In this document: in pieces, positions 16,752-25,725 of the stretch
Position numbering within the stretch: the stretch's first letter is position 1
Layout of the letters: every line of letters begins with the position of its first letter
Assembly (NCBI GenBank): GCA_965194375.1
Contig: CBDAEL010000002.1
Direction: 5' to 3' (one strand)
Source of the DNA: Tabrizicola_A aquatica
GTDB lineage: Bacteria; Pseudomonadota; Alphaproteobacteria; Rhodobacterales; Rhodobacteraceae
DNA: 64,000 nucleotides
Position numbers and translations under genes: made by a program
Notes under the pieces: model-generated
Database searches by the model: none
Seen by the model: the letters and a program-made list of their open reading frames with translations, nothing else
What the model was told of the DNA's origin: nothing

Positions 16752-17876
16752 ATGAAACGTTTTCTGCGTCTTGCGTTCGCTACCTTGGTTCTGCTGGTTC
16801 CAAGCGCTGCTGTGGCAGAGCGGATAAAGGACGTGGCGTCGATCGCCGGTGTGCGCGGAAACCAGTTGGTTGGTTACGGGATTGTCGTGGGCTTGGCAGG
16901 AACCGGTGATGGTGGCAACGGGCTTACCTTGCAGTCCATGCAAGCGATGGTGTCGCGGTTTGGGATTGTGACAGACACGGCAGGTTTGAATGCGAAGAAC
17001 GCAGCTGCCGTGATGGTGACATCGGAACTGCCGCCGTTCATCAAGCCCGGCCAAAAAATGGATGTCACGGTGTCCACGGTCGGCGGGGCAAAGTCGCTGC
17101 GGGGTGGCACTTTGCTGATGACGCCGCTTCTTGGTGCAGATGGCGAAACCTATGCGATTGCGCAGGGCAATCTGGTGGTTGGAGGCCTAGGAGTCGAGGG
17201 CGCAGATCAATCGTCCTTGGTGGTGAACATTCCGACGACGGGCCGGGTCTTGGGCGGGGCGACGGTTGAAAAGATGGTCGAGACGGGCTTTTTGGAAGCA
17301 GACCATTTGATCCTGAACCTGAACCGCGGCGATTTCACCGCGTCGCACAACATGGCAGAGGCCATCAACGAGCTCTTTGGCGCAGGCGTCGCAGTGCCGT
17401 TGGATTCAAGCTCGGTCAGGGTGCGCGCACCGCAAGATGCGGCACAGCGTGTTTCGTTTGTGTCCTTGCTTGAGAACATCGACGTCAAAGAGGCGGAACC
17501 TCCCGCGACTGTCATCGTAAACTCGCGCACCGGAACCATTGTCATTGGCGGCAATGTGCGTGTGACGCCCGCAGCGGTCACGCATGGGTCATTGACCGTG
17601 AAGGTCAACGAAGACCCCAGTGTGACACCCAATTCCAACGTGGCGATGAACGACAATCAAACCGTCATTACCCCGGCTGCCCCCACGGTGACACCAGACA
17701 GCGAGATTGCCGTCGACGAAGAGACAGCGCGTGCCTTTGTGTTTGATGCGGGCGTTTCTCTGTCCTCTTTGGTGGATGCGATCAACGCGGTTGGAGCCTC
17801 GGCGTCTGATCTTGTGGCAATCTTGGACGCTCTGCACGAAGCAGGTGCCTTGCACGCTGAACTCATCGTGATCTGA
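16752..17876 (+). CDS. flgI: FlgI, P-ring protein
   Basis: FlgI forms the periplasmic P ring around the rod. The 374-aa protein starts with a Sec signal peptide (MKRFLRLAFATLVLLVPSAAVAE) and continues with the conserved ERIKDVASIAGVRGNQLVGYGIVVGL. Further conserved parts are NAAAVMVTSELPPF and the C-terminal strand pair around VVNSRTGTIVIGGNVRV. The ATG at 16752 follows AAAGGA by 6 bp; the upstream extension lies within flgH. P-ring assembly normally needs the FlgA chaperone, which is not in this window. Confidence 0.96.
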   Translation: MKRFLRLAFATLVLLVPSAAVAERIKDVASIAGVRGNQLVGYGIVVGLAGTGDGGNGLTLQSMQAMVSRFGIVTDTAGLNAKNAAAVMVTSELPPFIKPGQKMDVTVSTVGGAKSLRGGTLLMTPLLGADGETYAIAQGNLVVGGLGVEGADQSSLVVNIPTTGRVLGGATVEKMVETGFLEADHLILNLNRGDFTASHNMAEAINELFGAGVAVPLDSSSVRVRAPQDAAQRVSFVSLLENIDVKEAEPPATVIVNSRTGTIVIGGNVRVTPAAVTHGSLTVKVNEDPSVTPNSNVAMNDNQTVITPAAPTVTPDSEIAVDEETARAFVFDAGVSLSSLVDAINAVGASASDLVAILDALHEAGALHAELIVI

Positions 17877-17881
17877 GCCCA

Positions 17882-18205
17882 ATGGACAAGATGCCCCCCC
17901 TTCCCCAGGCTTCTCTTGGCACCGACAGCGCCTTTGGTCGACCTGCGATCTCGGCCAAGAACGCTGGCCCAGAGGAGTTGCGTCAGGCCGCCGAAGCGTT
18001 TGAATCGATGTTCGTTCGGATGATCTTGGCGCAAGGCCATCAGACCCAATTGGCCGACGGCCTATTTGACAGCAAAAAAGACGACTCCTTCCAATCGATG
18101 TTGGATGCCGAATACGCAGAGTCCGTTGCCGGTCAGGCCGATCTTGGCATTGCCAGCGCGCTTTACGCGCAGTTTTCTGGGGCTTTGCCGAAAGTGAAGG
18201 AGTGA
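17882..18205 (+). CDS. flgJ: FlgJ-type rod-binding protein without muramidase domain
   Basis: A 107-aa protein equal to the N-terminal rod-binding domain of FlgJ: PEELRQAAEAFESMFVRMIL is the conserved core, and DSKKDDSFQSMLDAEYAE resembles the segment that ends this domain. The C-terminal glycosidase domain of enteric FlgJ (about 310 aa) is missing, as in many alphaproteobacteria. The peptidoglycan-cutting activity is supplied by a separate protein encoded just downstream of flgL (SltF, 23720-24577). It lies 5 bp after flgI and 4 bp before flgK. Confidence 0.9.
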   Translation: MDKMPPLPQASLGTDSAFGRPAISAKNAGPEELRQAAEAFESMFVRMILAQGHQTQLADGLFDSKKDDSFQSMLDAEYAESVAGQADLGIASALYAQFSGALPKVKE

Positions 18206-18209
18206 TCGC

Positions 18210-21200
18210 GTGGCCAGCCTGCTCGACATTGCTTCCAGTGGGATCCAAGCCTATCGCAAGGCGCTCTCGGTCACCGGGCAAAACATTGCCAATATTGACA
18301 CCGAGGGTTACCGGCGGCGCGAAGTCAATATGCGCGAAGTCTCTGCGGGCCAGAATGACATTACGACGATTTCCGATCAGACTGGCTTAGGCGTTCAAGT
18401 CAGCGATATCGGCCGCGCGTTTGACGTCTTTCTGGCGGCCAGAAGCCGCAGCGCAACGTCGGACTTTGCAGAGGCAGACGCAAGCCGGGTCAGCCATGAG
18501 GCACTTGAATCGACGATCTTGCCGGATGACTATGACATTAACTTTTTCCTAAAAGAGTTCTTTGACGGCCTGAACTCAATCACTCAATCCCCCGCAGACC
18601 TGTCAGGTCGCGTGGTCGCGATCAGCCAAGGCACTGCTTTGGCAGGCGCATTTTCCCGAACTTCCTCAGCACTGTCTGACCTCAAAGATCAAATCTTCGC
18701 CCAAGCCGAAATCACTGTGGGCGAGATGAACTCCTTGCTGACAGGGCTTCGAAATACACAGCGACAGGTGGTCGCCAGTGCCGCCGGTTCAGGTGCCAAT
18801 TCCATTCTGGATTCGCGCGACCAGGCACTGGCAGATCTGTCGCAATATGTGGGCTTGACGGTTGACACCCTGTCAAACGGCGCTGCACGCGTGCGGCTGG
18901 GCGCATCTGGAAATGGGCCGATCCTCGGGACAGCCACCGAAGCAGGTTCCGTGGCGCTGCAACGCACAGATGATCGATTGTTTGTGTTGGCAGGGCAAAA
19001 TGGAAACATAGCCGAAACGCAAGAGGTCACATCCGGCCGGCTTGCCGGGCTGATTGCCGCTTATGACACGGTTTCACTGACCTTGAACAAGCTGGACGCC
19101 CTTGCCAAGCAACTGGCTCAGGATTTTAACGCTGTACATGCACAGGGCTTATCGCTGGATGGCAAGCCCGGCGGGCTGATGTTCAGCGCTGACAGCTGGG
19201 CGATTGCGCGCGCGCCAACCAATCTGGGGGATTTTTCGACCAGTATAACTGCCGCACAGATCACACCCGCCGACGCCCAGCCTGTGACCTTCACCTATGA
19301 TGCCGCCAAATCTGGTTGGGTAGGCACAAAGCCCGATGGCAGCGTCCTTCAGACGCCGAAGTCCAAGATCACCTTAGACGGGGTGAGCGTCAATATCTCC
19401 GGGCAGCCGGCGAATGGAGACAGCTTCACCTTGGCACCATCGATCGGCAAGGCTGCAAACCTGCGCTTCTTGCTGACACGTCCCGAAGAACTGGCGGCGG
19501 CCTCGATGATAATGGCGAGCGCAAACGCGTCCAATCTAGGCAGTGCGTCGCTTGGCGTGGTCGGCGGCAATCCGATCACCCCGACGGATCTTCCGCTGCT
19601 TTCGGACGTGACGGGCAATGACCTGTCCTCTCTTGCAGGGGCAAGGCTGCGCGAAAACGGCGTGTTGGGGATCATTCCGGCTGGCACGGTTCGGGCTGAT
19701 CTCGCCTCACTGACCCGGCAAGAGCAAATCAGCTTTACGCTTAGCAGTGCTCAAACAACTGCAGCGGCGAGCTTGACGGTGACCTTAGCTGGAGGTGCCT
19801 TTGCAGGCACCCATACTTTCGCTTGGCCTGACAATTCCGCATTGGCAGGCGATGCCAAGACAATCGAACGCATTGCACAGGCTTTGAACACAGGGGCCTT
19901 GAAGGCAGGCGCTTTTAGTCTGGCGGATCTGGGTTTGCACGCTGCCGGGTCCGGTACGAATTTGACCCTTGCCGCAGAAACCGCCAGTTTCTCCGGCGGA
20001 AGCCTTGGTGGAGCCAGTGGCCTTGTAACCCCTCGCATTTCCGCGGCCAGTGACATTCAGATCTTTACGCGCGAAGGCGTGCAGATTGCCGGAACCGCGC
20101 TCAGTCAGGCCGATGTCATCCGCTACTTGACTGCGGCCAATGGTTTCTTGCCCGACGCGGAATATCGCGCAGACTACTTGAACACCTCTTATCGTGGCAT
20201 GACGGTGGACCGCGTCAGTCCTACGGGCGGCGCGACATTGACGATTTCAGGCGCGGGCTTTGCGCCGTTCCAGAAAGCTGGCAGCAGTTTACCGCTTCGA
20301 TCCAGCGAAGCGGGCAGCTTGACGCTGAGGCTTGAAGGAGAAGCAAGCACCATCGCCCTGCCGCAAGGGACCATGGCAGGCTACATTGCGTCCCTCGTGC
20401 AAGGGCAATCTGCCGACACCGGCCTTGCGGCTCGTGCAAGCACACGGGTTGCCCTGAGCGACATCAAGGATGGCACGATCTCATTCCAGATCACCGGCGC
20501 GAACACGACCCCGATCACCATCAATTCGGGTGTAGCAAACGGCTCGCTCAGCGAACTAGCGACCGCGATCAATGCACAACGCGCCTTTACTGGCTTCTCC
20601 GCCCTTCTCGGTGCAGATGGCACGCGGTTGGTTCTTTCCAGCGACCTTGGTGATGATCTTGCTTTGGCACAGGTCACAGCAAGCGGTGGCGAGTTCACCA
20701 TTGGTGCGGTCGATGAAGATGGTGAGCTATATGCCACTGCGCTGACCCTTGGCGGGGTGAGCGGCAACTCGGCCGTTCGAGTCGGCGGCACAGTCACACT
20801 TACCTCGGCATCGGACTTTTCGGTAAGCTTCAATGGCGCAGCCGCGGTGCAAAGCCAAACAGATGCGTTCACGCAGGGCCTGATGAGCCGCACGCGTGAC
20901 TCTGCTGGCGGTTGGCAAGAGGTAGGTTTCAACCTGACCGAAGGCCTGGATGGCAATGAGTCCAGTGCGGATGGCCTTTCGGCTGCGGTTGGGGCGACCA
21001 CGCTCTCGCTGAACCTTGGGGGCCTGTCGGTCAGCGTGAAGGCCAGCACGCTGCCAGATTTGAAGTCTGCCACCGTGGCCCAAGCCATGGCAAATGCTCT
21101 GCGCGGCTTGGGCAGCGTTCCCTCGATGACAGGGGCGCCGCTGCCGCTTTCTGGTTTGCCAGCAAATGGCAGCGTCATCGGGGTCACACTTGGACGCGAA

Positions 21201-22400
21201 ACCTATCAGCTTGAAATGGTGGATAACGAGGTACGTGTCCTCGGGCCAGAGGCCAATCGCATCACAGCCTATTTCGACAGCGCAAATCGACTGCAGATAT
21301 CCGCGACAGGTGGCAGCCTTTCGGGTCAGGCGCTCGCGCTGTCTGCGGACACGCCCACGAATATGGCAGCCGCTTTTGGCCTAACGTCAGAGGCCTCGCG
21401 TCAGATCACCGGACAAGTGTTTAGCAAACCCTTGGGCGATACCAGCTTCGCGCTGAAACTCGCCTATGGGGAATCCGTCACGAATGTGACAGTCCTTTAC
21501 AATCGAACCGCCGACAGCTTTACGGCGACTGGACTGCCAACAGGGGTAACCTTTAGAGCCTTGGCAGAGGGGACCAGCGCAGCGCGGGTCCAGCTTGTGG
21601 CTGCGGGCAATGACCAAACCACATTAGGGTTTCTGGCAAGTGCAGGTGCGGCAAACTTACGTTTGGTCACCGCAGGCGCCCAAGTCACCTTGACGGATGA
21701 TGGCTTGCGATTTGACTCTGTTGACGGCAACCCGATCGCCTTGTTAGGCGCAAGCAGCGCTCAGAACGGCAGTCGTTTGCGCTTGTCCGGTGTGCCGAAT
21801 GAAGACTTGATTGTCCTTGTAACCGGCACTGGCGCCCGCATGATCGCCAGCGCGTTAAGCCCGGCAAACACCCAACAAGAGCAAGCTGCACCCAACCTGT
21901 CCTTTCGGGTGATGGACGCCACGAGTGGTCGTGTTGAGATTTTCGATCAATCGACCGGCAGCGCCATGGCCACACGCTACCTGGGCGAAGACGGCACTTT
22001 TTCCGTTGCGGGTCACACGTTCCGACTGAACGGCGCACTTATCACGGGCGACCAGTTCAACGTTGCTGCAAACCTTAAGGGCACCGGTGACGCGACCAAC
22101 ATCACCGCGCTGATGGGGCTTCAAGCCAGAAACGCACAGACAGGCGAAGGCGGCTTTCGTGAGCGCTTTGGCGCGATTGTGACCGAGGTGGGCGCCAAGA
22201 CCCGCGCAACGAAGACAAGCGCCAGCGAAGCGCAAGCACGCCAGGATGCAGCTGTGCAGCAGGACGCAGAGTTTTCGGGTGTGAACTTGGATACTGAAGC
22301 GGCAAAACTTCTGGAACAGCAACAAGCCTACCAAGCTTTGGCACGCGTTCTGCGCACATCAACCGAGTTGCTGCAATCGCTGCTCGACGCAATTTCGTAA
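18210..22400 (+). CDS. flgK: FlgK, giant hook-filament junction protein (HAP1, 1396 aa)
   Basis: FlgK joins hook and filament. The N-terminal signature (MASLLDIASSGIQAYRKALS, then NIANIDTEGYRRREV) and the C-terminal helix (GVNLDTEAAKLLEQQQAYQA) are typical. Length is 1396 aa against roughly 550 in enterics. The extra ~850 residues form a Ser/Thr/Ala/Gly-rich series of strand-forming domains. I recall that R. sphaeroides Fla1 also has an unusually long FlgK, so this may be a lineage trait, here paired with an equally giant FlgE. The start is GTG at 18210, with GAAGGAG about 8 bp upstream. The frame is intact over 4.2 kb. Confidence 0.95.
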   Translation: MASLLDIASSGIQAYRKALSVTGQNIANIDTEGYRRREVNMREVSAGQNDITTISDQTGLGVQVSDIGRAFDVFLAARSRSATSDFAEADASRVSHEALESTILPDDYDINFFLKEFFDGLNSITQSPADLSGRVVAISQGTALAGAFSRTSSALSDLKDQIFAQAEITVGEMNSLLTGLRNTQRQVVASAAGSGANSILDSRDQALADLSQYVGLTVDTLSNGAARVRLGASGNGPILGTATEAGSVALQRTDDRLFVLAGQNGNIAETQEVTSGRLAGLIAAYDTVSLTLNKLDALAKQLAQDFNAVHAQGLSLDGKPGGLMFSADSWAIARAPTNLGDFSTSITAAQITPADAQPVTFTYDAAKSGWVGTKPDGSVLQTPKSKITLDGVSVNISGQPANGDSFTLAPSIGKAANLRFLLTRPEELAAASMIMASANASNLGSASLGVVGGNPITPTDLPLLSDVTGNDLSSLAGARLRENGVLGIIPAGTVRADLASLTRQEQISFTLSSAQTTAAASLTVTLAGGAFAGTHTFAWPDNSALAGDAKTIERIAQALNTGALKAGAFSLADLGLHAAGSGTNLTLAAETASFSGGSLGGASGLVTPRISAASDIQIFTREGVQIAGTALSQADVIRYLTAANGFLPDAEYRADYLNTSYRGMTVDRVSPTGGATLTISGAGFAPFQKAGSSLPLRSSEAGSLTLRLEGEASTIALPQGTMAGYIASLVQGQSADTGLAARASTRVALSDIKDGTISFQITGANTTPITINSGVANGSLSELATAINAQRAFTGFSALLGADGTRLVLSSDLGDDLALAQVTASGGEFTIGAVDEDGELYATALTLGGVSGNSAVRVGGTVTLTSASDFSVSFNGAAAVQSQTDAFTQGLMSRTRDSAGGWQEVGFNLTEGLDGNESSADGLSAAVGATTLSLNLGGLSVSVKASTLPDLKSATVAQAMANALRGLGSVPSMTGAPLPLSGLPANGSVIGVTLGRETYQLEMVDNEVRVLGPEANRITAYFDSANRLQISATGGSLSGQALALSADTPTNMAAAFGLTSEASRQITGQVFSKPLGDTSFALKLAYGESVTNVTVLYNRTADSFTATGLPTGVTFRALAEGTSAARVQLVAAGNDQTTLGFLASAGAANLRLVTAGAQVTLTDDGLRFDSVDGNPIALLGASSAQNGSRLRLSGVPNEDLIVLVTGTGARMIASALSPANTQQEQAAPNLSFRVMDATSGRVEIFDQSTGSAMATRYLGEDGTFSVAGHTFRLNGALITGDQFNVAANLKGTGDATNITALMGLQARNAQTGEGGFRERFGAIVTEVGAKTRATKTSASEAQARQDAAVQQDAEFSGVNLDTEAAKLLEQQQAYQALARVLRTSTELLQSLLDAIS

Positions 22401-22416
22401 TTCATGGGGGCCTCAC

Positions 22417-23709
22417 ATGGCAATCAGCACCAAACACTTCAATCAGCAAACGGTGCGGCTTTTGGGTCAGATGAATGAAATGGCTGTCGGCTATCAAAAG
22501 CAGATCGCGACGGGCAAAAAGGAAATCTCTCCTTCAGTCGCGCCGGTGGAAACTGCCCGGCTCTCAGCCGCTGAGGAAATCGACGCGCGGATCCAGCGCT
22601 ATAAGCTGAATGTGAACAGCGCCGAAAGCCGGCTGAACCTTGCGGATAATGTGCTGGCGCAAGTCCAGACACTCATTACGCGCGCCAACGAACTGGCCAT
22701 CCAAGGTGCCAACGATACCTACTCGTCAACCGACCGCATGGCGATGCGCATCGAAGTGGATCAGATTTCCGAAAACCTTCTCTCGTTGGCCAATACCAAG
22801 GATGCGGCAGGCCAACCTTTGTTTGGCGGATTTCACACACAAGGTCCGGCCTTCAGCGAAGGCTTGGACGGGCGCGTGACCTATCAAGGCGATCTGGGCC
22901 AGCACAAAGTTGAAGTCTCAGACAGCACCCAGCTTTCGACAGGTGTCGATGGGTTGACTGCCTTTATGCGGATCGAGAGCGACGAAGGACCGATTTCTGT
23001 TTTTGAGGTTTTGCGCGGCCTGTCCCAAGCGCTGGAGAGCGCCAGCAGTCTGAAAACATCGGCCGCATTCGAGGCCCCGGGCGGGGTAAGACTGTCTGCC
23101 CAGGCGGGACGCACCCCGATGCCGCAAGCCTTCACACTTTCTGGAAGTGGGGGCAGCGCCCGGATTTCAGCGCAGATCATCGATGGTTCCCCCGTTGCCC
23201 TGAAGGATGCCATAAACAAACTAACTGCAAAGACAGGGATCACCGCCACCGTGAACGCAGCCAACGGTAGCCTCGTCTTGACCGATGAGAAAAATGGCAC
23301 CATTTCCATCAAAGATTATGAGGTTACGGGTCAGAAAACAGCCGAGGCTCAGCTGCGCGGTGCGTTGACCTTGACCCCTTTGGACGCCACTGGCCGTGAC
23401 GCGGGGCCTTCGCAAACGCTGGCGGATGCCGATCAATCGATCGCAAGCTCGATCGGTCTTCTGTCGACCGCGAGCGGTCACGTTTCGATCCAGCGCGCCA
23501 AGGTTGGCGCCTACGCAAACGCCGCGCAGGTGCAAAAGTCAAACTTGGAAGAGCAGTCGCTGTTTGTTCAAAAGACCAAGTCGGAAATCGCCGATGCGGA
23601 CATGGCTGAACTCATTACAAAACTGCAAACTTTGTTGCTGAACCGGGACGCCACGCAACAGGCTTTTGCCAAGATCAGCCAGCAATCTCTGTTTGACTTC
23701 CTGCGCTAA
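22417..23709 (+). CDS. flgL: FlgL, hook-filament junction protein (HAP3)
   Basis: FlgL is the second junction protein and resembles flagellin in its D0/D1 domains. The N-terminus (LLGQMNEMAVGYQKQIATGK) and the C-terminal helices (ADMAELITKLQTLLLNRDATQQAFAKI) fit. At 430 aa it is longer than the enteric protein (about 317 aa), with an inserted central domain of about 110 residues. It is the last gene of the flgB-flgL operon and converges with sltF, leaving 10 bp between the stops. Confidence 0.92.
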   Translation: MAISTKHFNQQTVRLLGQMNEMAVGYQKQIATGKKEISPSVAPVETARLSAAEEIDARIQRYKLNVNSAESRLNLADNVLAQVQTLITRANELAIQGANDTYSSTDRMAMRIEVDQISENLLSLANTKDAAGQPLFGGFHTQGPAFSEGLDGRVTYQGDLGQHKVEVSDSTQLSTGVDGLTAFMRIESDEGPISVFEVLRGLSQALESASSLKTSAAFEAPGGVRLSAQAGRTPMPQAFTLSGSGGSARISAQIIDGSPVALKDAINKLTAKTGITATVNAANGSLVLTDEKNGTISIKDYEVTGQKTAEAQLRGALTLTPLDATGRDAGPSQTLADADQSIASSIGLLSTASGHVSIQRAKVGAYANAAQVQKSNLEEQSLFVQKTKSEIADADMAELITKLQTLLLNRDATQQAFAKISQQSLFDFLR

Positions 23710-23719
23710 GCTCGCAGTT

Positions 23720-24577
23720 TCAGCCAGCAGGCTGAGCACGAAAGAAGCTGCGAAAGCCTTCTACATCTTCCCAACGGCGGCCAATCTCGCCGCGCTCAGT
23801 CCGCTTGACCAAGACAACAGGCGCTGTCACCGGCGGCAACGCCTCTGCATCCGCAGCGGCAAGGACCGCGAGCAAGCGTTCGTAGGCGTCTTCCTTGCCA
23901 GCACTGCCAAGCGAGTTGATGCCGGGCACAAGCGGGCCGTCTGCCCCCCCCAAATAGGTTGCATACAAGCCCTCAACATCCGACGACATCACCGCAGAGC
24001 TGGCCACATCCGCCGCGAACTGGGTTTGGCCGGCCTCGCCGTTTTGAACCCGGTCCAACGCTGCCAGAAAACGTGTGTGATAGGCGTTGCCTCGGTTCGG
24101 ATCATTTGAATGATAGCGTTGAACAGCGGCACTCCAACTGCCAGATTCCGCGTGCAATGATTTCAAAAACTCGATGGCATAGGTGATGTTTTGAACCGGA
24201 TCCATCATCGCCGCGAGCGACGGGAAGTTCTCGCCATGCCAGCGATAGTTGATCTGCATGCAGCCAATATCGACATTGCGTTGCCCATTTTCCAACACCG
24301 CCTGCAAATAGGTCATCGCATCAGCACTGGTCTTAAAATAATGCCCCTGCCCCGCTGTATTCAGCGTCCAAGGCCAAGCTCTTGTCCCACCTTCTAGGGC
24401 CAAGCCAGACTCAATGCGCGCGATGGCAGGCAGCAGGCCCTCGGGCAAACCCGCCTGAGCGCCCAATTGCGCGGCCATTGCCTCGCAGTCAGGGGTTCCC
24501 ATTGCGCGCAGCGGCGTGGCCCAAAACGGGCCAAGGCCACAAAAAATCACCAGGATGATGTACTTGGCATGTCTCAT
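23720..24577 (-). CDS. sltF: SltF-like flagellar lytic transglycosylase
   Basis: A periplasmic lytic transglycosylase. From the ATG at 24577 the product is 285 aa, beginning with a signal peptide (MRHAKYIILVIFCGLGPFWA). The SLT domain follows at about residues 30-180: the catalytic Glu is Glu56 in IARIESGLA, then VDIGCMQINYRWHGENF and SAAVQRYHSNDP. In R. sphaeroides, SltF opens the peptidoglycan for the rod because FlgJ lacks a muramidase domain; the same split exists here, and the gene adjoins the flg operon. Longer starts at 24607 and 24619 would put residues before the signal peptide and are less likely. Confidence 0.85.
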   Translation of the reverse strand: MRHAKYIILVIFCGLGPFWATPLRAMGTPDCEAMAAQLGAQAGLPEGLLPAIARIESGLALEGGTRAWPWTLNTAGQGHYFKTSADAMTYLQAVLENGQRNVDIGCMQINYRWHGENFPSLAAMMDPVQNITYAIEFLKSLHAESGSWSAAVQRYHSNDPNRGNAYHTRFLAALDRVQNGEAGQTQFAADVASSAVMSSDVEGLYATYLGGADGPLVPGINSLGSAGKEDAYERLLAVLAAADAEALPPVTAPVVLVKRTERGEIGRRWEDVEGFRSFFRAQPAG

Positions 24578-24668
24578 GCTCTTATTTTGCAAAAGCCGGG
24601 CCATCATGTGACTTTGCACGGTTCCAGTCGCTTACACCCCGAATTGGCCGAACCAAAGGACGCATGTC

Positions 24669-25235
24669 ATGATCAAAAAGGCGCTTACCTTCGCAGCCCT
24701 CTACCTGATACCGGCCATCTTGGTTATCGGCGGTTTTTCAGCAGGCCACCTTCTTTATCCCGCCGAACGTGATCGTTTGGTGGGGCATCTGATTGAAACC
24801 GGGAAAATTCCTGATCCTGCGGACGCCCCTGTGCCCGAAGAAACGGAAGAAGCAGAAGTCAAACTGGATGCCAACGGCCAACCCATTGATCCGGCCCTCC
24901 TGCTGCCAACATACCGATATTTTGAAATGGTCATGCCATTCACCGGAAATTTCGCTGACTCGGAAAGGCTTTACAAAATGCAGGTGGCATTTTCCATTCA
25001 TCAATCGCGCATGGAGTCTGATGGCATCATTACAAAGTTGCAGGAGCTGGAGCCGCAAATTCGGCCTGTGATTGTGACTGAATTGATCGGGCTGACAGAT
25101 GAGATGCTCAGCAGCAGCGAAAACCGTAAGGAATTGTTGGGCCGACTTCTAATCGTGGTCAATGAAGAACTCATCAAGCTGGAACTTGGCGCTGTCGTGG
25201 AGGACATTGTCATTACCGATCTGGCTCTCACCTAA
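24669..25235 (+). CDS. FliL-like protein (second FliL paralogue)
   Basis: A 188-aa protein with an N-terminal membrane anchor (about residues 5-28), an acidic linker and a periplasmic C-terminal domain. That domain ends in the FliL pattern: helix EMLSSSENRKELLGRLLIVVNEEL followed by strand VVEDIVITDLAL. FliL surrounds the stator and modulates torque. A more typical fliL lies at 37208-37798, so this is a second member of the family. It diverges from sltF; the ATG at 24669 follows AAAGGA. No clear sigma-54 element was found directly upstream. Confidence 0.72.
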   Translation: MIKKALTFAALYLIPAILVIGGFSAGHLLYPAERDRLVGHLIETGKIPDPADAPVPEETEEAEVKLDANGQPIDPALLLPTYRYFEMVMPFTGNFADSERLYKMQVAFSIHQSRMESDGIITKLQELEPQIRPVIVTELIGLTDEMLSSSENRKELLGRLLIVVNEELIKLELGAVVEDIVITDLALT

Positions 25236-25236
25236 A

Positions 25237-25253
25237 TTGGCATTGCTCTTGCA
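25237..25253 (+). promoter_or_regulatory. Sigma-54 promoter of the 62-aa gene
   Basis: TTGGCATTGCTCTTGCA has GG-N10-GC spacing and differs from TGGCAC-N5-TTGCA at one core position. It begins 2 bp after the stop of the FliL-like gene. Predicted start near 25264 leaves about 20 nt of leader, which contains AAAGGAG. Confidence 0.75.
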
Positions 25254-25284
25254 TCCCAATCCCAACCGCCAAAAGGAGTGCGAG

Positions 25285-25473
25285 ATGGCCCAAGACAATT
25301 GTGACGGCATGGCAGGCTTCACCAACACCGCATTGGCGGATTACGCGGTCGAGATTCAGTTCTTCGACACGGCCGACCGCCCCGAAGCGCATGTGACCTT
25401 GCCTCTGGCGCTCTTTGCCGACCAAAGCTCACCCCTGGAATACAGCGTGTCTTTGGGCCGCTGGCTGAAATAA
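25285..25473 (+). CDS. 62-aa unknown protein under a sigma-54 promoter
   Basis: A short frame that starts with ATG at 25285, 6 bp after AAAGGAG, and is expressed from its own sigma-54 element. The hairpin at 25561-25585 may end the transcript. The protein (62 aa) is acidic, with two Cys/Met-containing N-terminal turns and a beta-like centre (YAVEIQFFDTADRPEAHVTL). There is no signal peptide or membrane segment. I recognise no family. Promoter, ribosome site and terminator together make a dedicated single-gene unit within the flagellar locus, so it is probably real despite its size. Confidence 0.7.
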   Translation: MAQDNCDGMAGFTNTALADYAVEIQFFDTADRPEAHVTLPLALFADQSSPLEYSVSLGRWLK

Positions 25474-25560
25474 CACGGCAAAACTTGCCGCTTTGGCCGC
25501 GATCCACGGCCCTGCCCTTCGATCCGCGAACAGGCTACTTGGCCTAGCAACTGTCAACAA

Positions 25561-25585
25561 AAAGGCCGCCACTCGGGCGGCCTTT
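25561..25585. terminator. Strong bidirectional terminator
   Basis: A perfect 10-bp stem (AAAGGCCGCC pairing with GGCGGCCTTT) around the loop ACTCG. The minus-strand side continues into TTTTTG and the plus-strand side into TTTTCGGTTTT. It can end the 62-aa transcript on the plus strand and anything reading leftwards from the flagellin-like remnant. Confidence 0.85.
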
Positions 25586-25606
25586 TCGGTTTTCTGACGG
25601 TCAGTC

Positions 25607-25669
25607 TTAGCCCTGCAGCAGCTGCATCGACGGCAATCCCTGCTGAGCCAGAATCGTTGTTATTAGGGC
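25607..25669 (-). pseudogene. Possible remnant of a flagellin C-terminus
   Basis: The minus-strand frame reads ALITTILAQQGLPSMQLLQG and stop. The pattern (ILAQQG..., a helix of Leu/Gln/Met, ending near LLQG) recalls the last helix of flagellins; the intact fliC nearby ends in VLSLLQR. A strong terminator follows, as expected after a flagellin gene. Upstream the similarity is lost at the fliB promoter. It could be the tail of an older flagellin gene displaced when fliB arrived. Short length keeps this tentative. Confidence 0.3.
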
Positions 25670-25680
25670 TTCACAGCAGC

Positions 25681-25697
25681 TCGGCACAGAAATTGCT
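25681..25697 (+). promoter_or_regulatory. Sigma-54 promoter of fliB
   Basis: TCGGCACAGAAATTGCT keeps GG-N10-GC, GGCAC and TTGC, with C instead of T before the GG. Predicted start near 25708 leaves an 18-nt leader that contains the GGAGGA ribosome site of fliB. Confidence 0.7.
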
Positions 25698-25725
25698 CTA
25701 CTCCAAGAACCCTTGGAGGAATAGC

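Noticed and set aside
20381..21187. 268-codon minus-strand frame inside flgK
   Set aside because: Antisense frame in a GC-biased gene; Ser/Pro/Ala-rich translation without domain, and no ribosome site.
24588..24604. Minus-strand sigma-54-like element (TGGCCCGGCTTTTGCA) before sltF
   Set aside because: Spacing is GG-N10-GC, but the predicted start would coincide with the chosen sltF ATG, leaving no leader. It is kept out of the promoter list unless sltF is leaderless.
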